Source of the DNA: Allorhizobium pseudoryzae
GTDB taxonomy: Bacteria > Pseudomonadota > Alphaproteobacteria > Rhizobiales > Rhizobiaceae
DNA: 64,000 nucleotides
Direction: 5' to 3'
NCBI RefSeq assembly: GCF_011046245.1
Contig: NZ_CP049241.1
Location: forward strand, 2,682,001 to 2,746,000
The notes below the pieces were generated by a model. The model saw nothing but the letters and a program-made list of their open reading frames with translations, was not told the origin of the DNA and ran no database searches. Both the position numbers and the translations under genes were made by a program. Shown piece by piece: positions 53,829 through 64,000 of the stretch; position 1 is the stretch's first letter, and each line of letters begins with the position of its first letter.

Positions 53829-54263
53829 TTAACGCACGGCGTTTTTGTGTCGCTTCGGATTCGGCTTGCGCATCGACGGCAAGGGCGAGGCAATGCCGGC
53901 GCTCGCGAGCGCACGCCGCAACCGGCGCCAGCGGGATTTCGGAAACATGCGGAGAATGAGGGTAACGGCCATGGCGACCGCGTGGGGATCGGCCGCCTGC
54001 AGCGGATCGATCGACTGGCCTTTGAGGAGATGGTCCGTAATGACGGATTGCAGGTCGTCGTTCGCGACGATGTGGTCGAGGACGGCGCGGGGCGCGCGCC
54101 TGTGACAGGGATAGTCCGCCGCCTGCGGTCCGCTGCCGGTGCAGCGGCGATGGCGGCGGCAGGATCGTTGCCCGCAGGCCAGCGCCGGGGCCGCCAGGGC
54201 CTCCATCGTCCGGCGCATGACGAACTGGAAATCGATATCCGTGTCAATCTTCTCGCGCGTCAT
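53829..54263 (-). CDS. Hypothetical protein
   Basis: A 144-residue basic protein: MTREKIDTDIDFQFVMRRTM at the start, an Arg/Cys-rich middle and a C-terminal half with LLKGQSIDPLQAADPHAVAM and many arginines. No known domain was recognised. It is upstream of, and in the same direction as, the small gene at 53566. It could instead be a chance frame in GC-rich DNA; the AAA/GAT-rich N-terminal codons support a gene start. Confidence 0.45.
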   Translation of the reverse strand: MTREKIDTDIDFQFVMRRTMEALAAPALACGQRSCRRHRRCTGSGPQAADYPCHRRAPRAVLDHIVANDDLQSVITDHLLKGQSIDPLQAADPHAVAMAVTLILRMFPKSRWRRLRRALASAGIASPLPSMRKPNPKRHKNAVR

Positions 54264-54344
54264 CCGTCATCCCTCCGCCGGCTGTTGCGCAGCCGCTCCC
54301 GTTCACGCGACCCTTCGGCCCGTGGCGTGATCCTCGTTTGTTTC

Positions 54345-54429
54345 TCCATCTCCCTTCGGAGATGGCATCGGCCGGGGCGCTGAAAGCTGCCTCGTAAGGT
54401 ATTTTATATGTGGCACCTCTCAGCGCCCC
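54345..54429. repeat. Two adjacent hairpins, one long
   Basis: CATCTCC/GGAGATG form a short stem at 54347-54364. Directly after it, GGGGCGCTGA (54374-54383) pairs with TCAGCGCCCC (54420-54429), and the interior is AT-rich (AAGGTATTTTATATG) with further partial pairing through TGCC/GGCA. The AT-rich loop in GC-rich DNA makes it look like a structured RNA or miniature mobile element. Confidence 0.5.
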
Positions 54430-54827
54430 GTTCGGCATTTTTATCCGCCGGTTTGGTCCCTCTGACTGGATGGATGGACGGGTGACGTTTGCCATCGCCG
54501 TTCCCGGCGTCATTCCTCATCGGACGACGCGGGCGGACAACGGGCGATGCGCCCTTCGACCTCCATCCCCTTGTGTGCCACATGAGGCACGTCCGGCGCG
54601 CTGCGCTGGGAACTCTGGAGACGGTGCGCTGACGTCCGACGCGCACTGCCTCCACCCGGTCGCCGGAGGGGGACCCTGTTGGCGGACTCAGGTCATGAGG
54701 CTTTGCGTCTTTTCCCCATGACCCGAACCGGCCCCGCATCGCCGGCACGCCTGCCGGTGTATCCGCTGCGGGACGAGGGGATTGTAGGCATGGGTGTTGG
54801 GGGTGGGGATGAACTTTTTTGTCGTCA

Positions 54828-54858
54828 TCCTCGGGCTTGACCCGAGGATCTGCAGAAA
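54828..54858. repeat. Short palindrome of rhizobial type
   Basis: GTCATCCTCGGG and CCCGAGGATC pair across a CTTGA loop. Repeats of this form are widely dispersed between genes of alphaproteobacteria. Confidence 0.55.
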
Positions 54859-55091
54859 ATCGTTTTGGAACAGTGGGTTGTCGGTCTGATGGCGAGCGCG
54901 TTGGGGTGGCGCACCCCCCTCTGTCCTGCCCGCGTTCGTCGCTGCAATCGATTCACTGGATCGATTGCTTCGCTTCGCGAACCGCTCCTCACCCCACCAC
55001 ACGGGGTGAGATCGGCAGAGTGGTTGGGCGCTCGGTCTATAGAGAGGTCGGGGCGGTGTCTTCGATTGCGACGGTCATGGGGCGGGAAAGC

Positions 55092-55148
55092 GGCGCCGCG
55101 ATGCGATCTCCCCACCTGTGGGGGAGATGCCCGGCAGGGCAGAGGGGG
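55092..55148. repeat. Dispersed palindromic repeat
   Basis: GATCTCCCCACC pairs with GGGGGAGAT, then GCCCGGCAGGGCAGAGGGG follows. The element at 46812-46862 in the cox operon is a diverged copy. Confidence 0.55.
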
Positions 55149-55286
55149 GCTGACGGGGGAAGCGGATCTACACAACGGAAGCGAAGGAGTAATCGAATAG
55201 GCGTTAAAGCGTGTCGCGCCAAACCAGATTCGGTATTCCGGTTTGTTTGGATTTATGATTCATTTGCCCATGGAAGGAGAAGCGCC

Positions 55287-55679
55287 ATGGGTAAGCCGCA
55301 TCCGATAGAGTTGCGTGAGCGTGTCGTTGCGTTTGTGAACGAAGGCAATAGCAATCGGGAAGCCGCCCGGCATTTCCGGGTTTCGCCCCGGTTCGTCAAC
55401 AACATGATGATCCTGCATCGTTCCTCTGGTTCTCTTCGCCCCGCCAGACAGGGCCATCCGCCTGGCAGTAAACTTTCGCCTCATGGGGAATGGATCAGAG
55501 AACGCGTTGCTCTGCATGGCGAAGTGACCCTGGACGAACTGTGTCTCGAACTGGCCGAGCGCGGCATCGACGTCCACCGCGCCACCGTCGGGCGGTTTCT
55601 ACACCAGCTTGGGCTCAGCAATAAAAAAAAGCCTCAAGGCAAGCGAGCAGCGCAGACCGGAGATCGCCAAGGCGCGTGA
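55287..55679 (+). CDS. IS630 transposase N-terminal frame (orfA)
   Basis: 130 residues starting MGKPHPIELRERVVAFVNEG with AAGGAGA upstream. It has helix-turn-helix DNA-binding motifs (NSNREAARHFRVSPRFVNNM; ELAERGIDVHRATVGRFLHQ). The run of eight A at 55623-55630 lies where this frame meets orfB, so ribosomal frameshifting (+1, or -2) or transcriptional slippage would fuse the two into full transposase. Confidence 0.85.
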   Translation: MGKPHPIELRERVVAFVNEGNSNREAARHFRVSPRFVNNMMILHRSSGSLRPARQGHPPGSKLSPHGEWIRERVALHGEVTLDELCLELAERGIDVHRATVGRFLHQLGLSNKKKPQGKRAAQTGDRQGA

Positions 55680-56238
55680 CCTTTGGATCAACCGCCGAAA
55701 GCGGTTCTTCAACAAGGCGTTGTCCCGTCTCATCTTTATCGATGAGACGTCCACGAATACCCGTCTGACAAAGCGCACCGGATGGTGTGCCAAAGGCAGC
55801 CGCTTTGCGGCTTACGCTCCCTTCGGCCACTGGAAGACGCAGACATTCATCGCCGGACTGCGCTGCCATGGCCTGACCGCGCCGTGGATCGTCGAGGGGC
55901 CCATGAACGGCCGCATCTTCGAAACATGGATCGAAACACAGCTTGCGCCGACACTGTCGCCCGGCGATGTTGTCATCCTCGACAATGTCGGCTTCCACAA
56001 AAGCGAGAAAGCCGAGCAGCTGGTCAAGGCGAAGGGCGCCTGGCTGCTCTTCCTGCCGCCCTATTCACCGGACCTGAACCCCATCGAAATGGCGTTCTCA
56101 AAGCTCAAGGCGCTCTTACGAAAGCGAGCCGCCAGAAGCTTCGATGCGATTGCCCAAGCCCTCGGCGACATCATCAGCCTCTTCTCCGTCACTGAATGCA
56201 GAAACTTTTTCCGCGCAGCAGGATATGAGGCAGAATAA
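55609..56238 (+). CDS. IS630 transposase catalytic frame (orfB)
   Basis: The catalytic part, with IFIDETSTNTRL (first Asp), DVVILDNVGFHKSEKAEQL (second Asp) and LPPYSPDLNPIEMAFSKLKA (Glu), the IS630/Tc1-mariner DDE pattern. It lies one frame forward of orfA and overlaps it from 55609. The nominal independent start has no convincing ribosome binding site, so production as an OrfAB fusion through the A8 run is likely. Confidence 0.85.
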   Translation: MGSAIKKSLKASEQRRPEIAKARDLWINRRKRFFNKALSRLIFIDETSTNTRLTKRTGWCAKGSRFAAYAPFGHWKTQTFIAGLRCHGLTAPWIVEGPMNGRIFETWIETQLAPTLSPGDVVILDNVGFHKSEKAEQLVKAKGAWLLFLPPYSPDLNPIEMAFSKLKALLRKRAARSFDAIAQALGDIISLFSVTECRNFFRAAGYEAE

Positions 56239-56305
56239 ATGCGACACGCTTTAGTCTCAAGCGCCCTCAGCGACGTGCATAGCTCGCTTAATTGCGTATC
56301 ATCGC

Positions 56306-56409
56306 TGTTGAACTAGCCAAATCAACCCACTGTTGAAGTTTTCGATTGGGGGGTGCGCTCAGGTAGAGTTATCTTAACGATGTTCAACTTAACATCTATC
56401 TGTTCAACT
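56306..56409. promoter_or_regulatory. Four TGTTSAA boxes upstream of the NTPase-TIR gene
   Basis: TGTTGAACT (56306), TGTTGAAGT (56331), TGTTCAACTTAACA (56381, itself dyad-like) and TGTTCAACT (56401) recur in the 120 bp before the start codon, within AT-rich DNA. They look like repeated operator half-sites. No regulator gene is adjacent. Confidence 0.4.
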
Positions 56410-56678
56410 GTCGCGAATATGGATGGAAATGGCTAATTTAGAAGACGTCTACCGCTTGTCCGGGGTTCCTACGGTTACGTTCGTTCACCCGGAGAAATAT
56501 AACGAAATCAAAGTTTCGGTCAGGACGCCCGGGAGATGCTTGGTCCTCGAAGGTCCTTCAGGCATCGGAAAAACCACAACTGTGACGAAGGTTCTTTCGG
56601 AGTTGGGGCTGGATCAGGTTGTCTTATCTCTGAGCGCACGAAAACCTGATGATGTCGAGTTGATTGCTGAGCTACCTA

Positions 56679-57527
56679 GGTCCTGTTGACAAAGTGGATT
56701 CCCAAATCAGCGGAAGCATGATTCAAGACTGCTTTTTAGGAGGCAGCTTTGGCTCGTGGCGACCTGACGGATATGGAGTGGCGGATCATTGAGGGTCTGT
56801 TACCCACCGAACGTGGTAGGAAATCCCGGCCCTCGCACGATAATCGACGATACCTGAACGGTATGCTGCATGTTCTTCGGGTCGGCTGCCCCTGGCGCGA
56901 TATGCATGAGCGCTACGGAAAGTGGAACTCGGTCTATGTACGCTTTCGCCGTTGGGCCGAACAGGGCGTGTGGGACGCTCTTCTTGAGACCTTGGTCGAA
57001 CTTGGGCTAACGGATGACTGGCAGCACATGATCGACAGCACCACGGTTCGCGGCCATTCGCAGGCTGCGGGCGCTAAAGGGGGACTTATCAGGAGGCTTT
57101 TGGTCGATCACGCGGCGGCTTTACGACGAAAATCCACGCCCGAGCAGACGGTCAGGGACGCCCTCTTGGCTTCATCCTGACGGGCGGAGAGGTTTCGGAC
57201 TACAACGCCGTTCCGGACCTGCTGGCGATACCGGTCGGCAAACCGAGGCTGTTCCTTGCCGATAAAGGCTATGACGGCGATTTCCTGCGTGAAGAACTCC
57301 TGATCCACGGGATCAGGCCCGTCATTCCGCCGAAGGCCAACCGGAAGAACCCGCCTGCCTGCGACTTCCGGGCATACAAGGATCGAAACCGCATAGAGCG
57401 GATGTTCAACCGCCTCAAGCAGTTCCGTCGCATCGCGACCCGATACGACAAGACCCGAAAATCCTTCGCAGCATTCCTTGCCCTGGCCGCCGCAAAGATA
57501 TGGCTGCCATACTTTGTCAACAGAACC
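56679..57527 (+). mobile_element. IS5-family (IS427-type) insertion sequence
   Basis: An 849-bp element with ends GGTCCTGTTGACAAAGT and, reverse-complemented at the right, GGTTCTGTTGACAAAGT (one mismatch). TA is duplicated at 56677-56678 and 57528-57529. Size, ends, TA/CTAG target and a two-frame transposase fit the IS427 group. Near-identical ends and an undamaged transposase suggest a recent insertion. Confidence 0.93.
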
Positions 57528-57530
57528 TAG
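56749..57530 (+). CDS. IS5-family transposase, made by -1 frameshift
   Basis: The first frame (56749-57180) starts MARGDLTDMEWRIIEGLLPT and includes MIDSTTVRGHSQAAGAKGG. At AAAGGGGGA (57076-57084) a -1 shift leads into TYQEAFGRSRGGFTTKIHAR, then LADKGYDGDFLREELL and RIERMFNRLKQFRRIATRYD, completing the DDE triad. The stop TAG uses the duplicated TA and the next base of the host gene. Without the shift the first frame ends early at 57180. Programmed frameshifting is typical of this IS group. Confidence 0.88.
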
Positions 57531-58869
57531 TATGTCAGACATCGGAACGGTGATAGTTGACGACTTCCATAGGTTGAATGACGACTTAAAGTCTCATCTT
57601 TCCGATTTTATGAAGGTTTTAGCCGATACTGAAAATAGTAAGTCTAAGCTCATATTGATCGGCATCAATAAGGCAGGAAACCAGCTCGTAAAATTCGCGC
57701 ATGACCTTGGATTGAGGCTTGATGTTTTTCGACTTGAGGCGAATCCAGATGAGCTTCTAATGGAGGTGATACGTAAAGGCGAGCTTGAGCTTAATGTCCG
57801 CATAGCTGATCCTAAAGAATTGGCTAGGCGTTCCCAAGGAAGTTTTCAACTTGTTCAGCTGCTTTGCCACAAAATGTGCATTTTGGACAAGATCACGGAA
57901 ACGGTAGCTGGAGCTTCGCCTTACGCCATAAAGACTTCTTTGAATGTCGCCATTGAGGACGTCATGACGGACCTGAATAGACAGTTCAAAGATGCCGCGA
58001 TAGCTTTTGCTCGCGGGTCCAAGCTACGGCGAGAGGGGCGAGCTCCATATTTGCACATTTTAAGATGGCTGTCCGAGTCTGACGATTGGTCGCTAGACTT
58101 GTCTGATGCAATGATCGCGTATCCGAGAATGAAGGGAAGTATTAGCCAGGTCATAGACAAGGGATGGCTTCGTGTTCTAATTGACGATCCCGAAAAAAGA
58201 GATCTTCTTACACCATATTTTCACTTCGAGCAGTCTACAACTGTCCTCAGCGTGGAAGATCCGAAGCTAATATTTTATCTTAGGAATATAATCTGGAGAG
58301 TTTTCACGAGGCAGGTTGGTTATAAGGCAGATTACTTCGATTCCCGCTTTGATTTCGCCCTATCATTCGCTGGATCAGATCGTCATCTAGCGAAGAAAAT
58401 ATTTGATAAGTTGAGCGATAATGAGGTTTCTTGTTTTTATGATGAAGATGAGCAGCATAGAATAATATCACAGAATGTAGAAGATTATTTGGCTCCAATA
58501 TACAGAAGTGAGGCAAAATACGTCGTGGCTCTTCTCTCTTCAAGCTACCCGACGCGGATCTGGACGAAGTTTGAGAGTGAACATTTCAAAGAACGATTTG
58601 GGAAAAATGAAGTGATACCAATTCGTTTTTCTGATGTGTCTGTTGGATATTTTTCAGAAGACTCTAAGTATGGAGGTATTCCTTACGACCCTGCTGGTGA
58701 CTTGGAATCTCAAGCTTCCTACATAGTCGAGATTCTCTGCAAACGCCTTGTGGAGGATCGCTCGATAAGTAAAGACGCTGAAATCGCCGAGTCAATTTCG
58801 ACGTAGCTATGTGTTGCGCTTCCCTGCAATTCCAAATTCAATGCAAAATGTTGCTATCGATCTGAAACG

Positions 58870-58921
58870 GGATCATGCCCCTCATCCGCCCTGCCGGGCA
58901 CCTTCTCCCCAAGGGGAGAAG
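58870..58921. repeat. Palindromic repeat between the TIR gene and uvrB
   Basis: CCCCTCATCCGCCCTGCCGG, a short GCCC/GGGC stem, then CTTCTCCCC pairing with GGGGAGAAG. The same unit appears twice more inside uvrB (59053, 59256). It sits at the convergent ends of two genes and may help termination. Confidence 0.7.
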
Positions 58922-58931
58922 GGACTCGTGG

Positions 58932-62117
<3,186 letters not shown>

Positions 62118-62289
62118 GGCCGGAATATGGAGGGAGTCCGGCGGAAATGGAAGGGTGCGCCGAAACAAATTGGGAACAGAGCCGGCATCCAGTGACGGAT
62201 TGTTGAACGCTGCGGTGCAGCATCGGCTCTGGCCAAGCCCGGTTTCGACGCTAGGTGAGGGGCGGTCTGAAACGGAGTGACCCGGACCG

Positions 62290-62895
62290 ATGTTATCGCT
62301 TGAAAAGCGGCAGGCGCTGAAAATGAGTACGCCGCGCACCATGCTGTCCCTGCACCATACGGAAAACTGCCGGGTGCTGCCGAACCGCAGCGAGCTGCTG
62401 CACCGCCTGCCGCATGGCGGGGTGGCGGCGGAAATCGGCGTCGCGTTTGGCGACTATACGGCCGAGATCCTCGCCCATAACCGGCCGGCTACGCTGCATC
62501 TCATCGACGCCTGGGACCTCAGCCGCTACAACGAGGGCTATGAGCGGGTGACCAGCCGGTTCGCCGACGCAATCGACGCCGGGCAGGTGCAGCTGCATGT
62601 GGGCGGTTCGACCGAAAGACTGGCCGACTTCGCGGATGACACGTTCGACTGGGTGTATATCGACACCGACCATTCCTATGCCAACAGCTGGAACGAGCTG
62701 GTGCTGTGCGATGCGAAGGTGAAGCGCAACGGGCGGATCTGCGGCCATGATTTCTGCAGCGGCAATGTGGTGAAGCCGGTCGTCTACGGCGTGGTGCAGG
62801 CGGTCAACCGGTTCTGCGTCGAGTATGGCTGGCAGTTCGAATTCCTGACGCTCGAACCGGGCACGCATTTTTCCTATGGGCTGAAGCGGCTGTAG
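62290..62895 (+). CDS. Class I SAM-dependent methyltransferase (small, Methyltransf_24 type)
   Basis: A 201-residue protein with a SAM-binding motif [31 protein letters not shown] (acidic end of strand 2), and [19 protein letters not shown]. The last element is typical of the family that includes CmcI-like and macrocin-type methyltransferases. Substrate unknown. It is divergent from uvrB; starts at 62290 and 62323 are both possible. Confidence 0.75.
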   Translation: MLSLEKRQALKMSTPRTMLSLHHTENCRVLPNRSELLHRLPHGGVAAEIGVAFGDYTAEILAHNRPATLHLIDAWDLSRYNEGYERVTSRFADAIDAGQVQLHVGGSTERLADFADDTFDWVYIDTDHSYANSWNELVLCDAKVKRNGRICGHDFCSGNVVKPVVYGVVQAVNRFCVEYGWQFEFLTLEPGTHFSYGLKRL

Positions 62896-62910
62896 GGCAG
62901 GCGGTGGCTG

Positions 62911-64000
62911 TCAGCCCGTCAGGCGCGTGCGCGTCTTTTTCTCCTGCCGTTCGGCGACCCAGCCGGCAATCCGCTCAAACGGCATCGGCCGGGCGAACAG
63001 ATACCCCTGGCCGAGCGCGCAGCCGAGCGTGCGCAAGGCTTCGGCATCGGCTTCCGTCTCCACCCCTTCGGCCAGCATCTCCATCGACAAGGCGTCGCCC
63101 AGGCGAATGAGGGCGGAGACGATGGCCTGGTTGCGTTGCGAACTGGCGATGTGGGTAATGATGCCGCGGTCGATCTTCAGCCGGTCGACCTTCAGATCGA
63201 TCAGCCGGGTGAGCGAGGAGTGCCCAGCGCCGAAATCATCGACGGCGAGCGCGAAGCCCGATTGTTCGAGGCGCTTCAGCTGTTCGCCGGCGATCACCGT
63301 GTCGAGCAGCGCCTCCTCGGTGATCTCCACCTCCAGCAGTTTTGGATCGATGGCGTGGCGGGCGACGGTGGCATCCAGCAGGTCGGCGACCGAATAGAGG
63401 GCGAATTCCCGCGGCGAGACGTTGACGGCAACGGTTGCTTCCGGCAGGCCAAGGCCAGGCAGGTCGAGCAGCAGACGGCAGCTGGCATCGGCGATTGCGG
63501 CCGTCAGCCGCTCCGATTGATGCACCGCATGCGCGGCCGCCACGATTTCCGGCGGTGCGATGAAACCGAGCGTCGGGTGGTGCCAGCGCACGAGCGCCTC
63601 GAAGCCGGTGACGCGCTGGGTGTCGAGGCTGACCTGCGGCTGGAACCATGCTTCCACCTGGCCGCGTTCGATCGCCGGCAGCACGTCCGCCTCGATCTGC
63701 CGCTGGCGTTCGGCGGCGGCGCGCAGCTTCGGGTCGAACTTGCGCCAGCGGCCGCGGCCCTGATCCTTCGAGCGGTAGAGGGCCATGTCGGCAGAGACGA
63801 ACAGCTCGTCGGCGCTGGCCGCATGGTCGGGATAGATCGCCAGTCCGACGGAGGTGCCGACCATGCAGGTCTGGCCGTTCAGCACGAAGGGCTTGCGGCC
63901 CTGCCGGAGCACCGCCTCGGCCATCCGCGGTCCTTCCGCTGCCGGATCGCGGCCCGAGACGATGATGGCAAATTCGTCGCCGCCGAGGCGGGCAACCATC
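62911..64000 (-). CDS. GGDEF-EAL domain protein (cyclic-di-GMP turnover), 5' end beyond window
   Basis: The frame enters from the right edge and ends at 62911; the visible part has 363 codons. It begins inside a GGDEF domain (ARLGGDEFAIIV, intact active motif) and continues through a complete EAL domain: QPQVSLDTQRVTGFEALVRW, NVSPREF, EVEITEEAL, DDFGAGHSSLTRL, LKIDRGII, AEGVET and GYLFARPMP. Both catalytic motifs look intact, so it could make or break c-di-GMP. Any sensor or membrane part lies outside the window. Confidence 0.93.
   Translation of the reverse strand, partial: MVARLGGDEFAIIVSGRDPAAEGPRMAEAVLRQGRKPFVLNGQTCMVGTSVGLAIYPDHAASADELFVSADMALYRSKDQGRGRWRKFDPKLRAAAERQRQIEADVLPAIERGQVEAWFQPQVSLDTQRVTGFEALVRWHHPTLGFIAPPEIVAAAHAVHQSERLTAAIADASCRLLLDLPGLGLPEATVAVNVSPREFALYSVADLLDATVARHAIDPKLLEVEITEEALLDTVIAGEQLKRLEQSGFALAVDDFGAGHSSLTRLIDLKVDRLKIDRGIITHIASSQRNQAIVSALIRLGDALSMEMLAEGVETEADAEALRTLGCALGQGYLFARPMPFERIAGWVAERQEKKTRTRLTG

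Larger units (their letters stand above)
54264..55204. other. Gene-poor stretch with palindromic elements
   Basis: No convincing gene was found in these 940 bp; frames present are short and lack family motifs. It contains the inverted repeats at 54345-54429, 54828-54858 and 55092-55148, listed separately. An RNA gene in 54440-54780 cannot be excluded, but I did not recognise 6S, SRP, RNase P or tmRNA signatures. Confidence 0.5.
55205..56253 (+). mobile_element. IS630-family insertion sequence
   Basis: AAGCGTGTCGC at 55207-55217 and its exact reverse complement GCGACACGCTT at 56241-56251 are terminal inverted repeats, each flanked by TA (55205-55206 and 56252-56253), the TA duplication expected of IS630. 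Inside are two overlapping transposase frames with a complete DDE triad. The element appears intact and inserted in a gene-poor region upstream of the NTPase-TIR gene. Confidence 0.92.
56423..58806 (+). pseudogene. NTPase-TIR fusion gene (defence-like) split by an IS5-family element
   Basis: The 5' part (56423-56678) encodes MEMANLEDVYRLSGVPTVTF and Walker A GPSGIGKTT at residues 44-52. The 3' part (57530-58806) encodes Walker B TVIVDDFHRL at about 92-101, a helical middle, and a C-terminal TIR domain at about 358-490 (RFDFALSFAGSDRHLAKKI; VVALLSSSYPTRIW; WTKFE with Trp430 and Glu434). Removing the IS and one TA copy joins CCT-AGT-ATG in frame, giving 510 residues without a stop. G+C is visibly lower than in neighbouring genes, a sign of transfer. 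TIR domains of this kind are often NADases in anti-phage systems; that function is inferred. As it stands the gene is interrupted between Walker A and Walker B and is probably inactive. Confidence 0.85.

Noticed and set aside
54440..54780. Structured RNA gene such as 6S, SRP or RNase P RNA
   Set aside because: Several short stems exist but none of the diagnostic core sequences were seen.

Overview
The window looks like a chromosome or megaplasmid segment of an alphaproteobacterium of the Rhizobiales, most likely Rhizobiaceae. The grounds are the uniformly high G+C, the rhizobial-type phn, cox and dipeptide-transport gene arrangements, a UvrB with a long N-terminal extension, and many short palindromic repeats of the kind common in Rhizobium, Agrobacterium and Sinorhizobium. 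No rRNA, tRNA or CRISPR array was recognised. Most of the window is dense nutrient-scavenging operons, with many ATGA start/stop overlaps.

Layout. 1-1675: the 5' part of a PrpF/GalD-type isomerase gene (runs off the left edge) divergent from a LysR regulator. 1841-4891: an iron-siderophore-type ABC importer. 4947-15894: a complete phosphonate locus in two transcription units read leftward, phnFGHIJKLM and phnCDE1E2 plus a hexapeptide acetyltransferase. Both units start with the same promoter architecture: a PHO-box-like direct repeat followed about 16 bp later by a TCATTCGAATGA palindrome. PhnJ, the catalytic C-P lyase subunit, lacks the expected cysteine motif. 16023-24648: a dipeptide-type ABC system with a creatininase-like amidohydrolase, a NodB-family deacetylase, a MarR regulator and an isoaspartyl peptidase. 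24701-29276: a GntR regulator, ketopantoate-reductase-like protein and SDR operon, then an M32 carboxypeptidase. 29505-43301: an FCD-type GntR regulator, a 2-hydroxyacid dehydrogenase and a long catabolic operon with a second dipeptide-type ABC importer, class III aminotransferase, amidase, APH-type kinase, phospho-lyase-like PLP enzyme and M20 amidohydrolase. The GntR gene and this operon share a 15-bp operator-like sequence.

43350-52059: a form I carbon monoxide dehydrogenase locus, coxC-MSL-DEFG, with the diagnostic AYRCSFR active-site loop in CoxL. 52060-54263: dusA with a possible integrase remnant at its 5' side, and two small hypothetical genes. 54264-58931: an accessory island with palindromic elements, an IS630-family element, and a visibly lower-G+C gene encoding an AAA-type NTPase fused to a C-terminal TIR domain. 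That gene is split by an IS5-family element with a TA duplication; removing the element restores one open frame of 510 residues. 58932-64000: uvrB with repeats embedded in frame, a small methyltransferase, and a GGDEF-EAL protein running off the right edge.

The observations most worth checking are the cysteine-poor PhnJ, the IS-split NTPase-TIR gene, the paired phn promoters, and the kinase plus phospho-lyase-like pair in a peptide/amide operon. All function calls come from reading motifs by eye; no database search was run.
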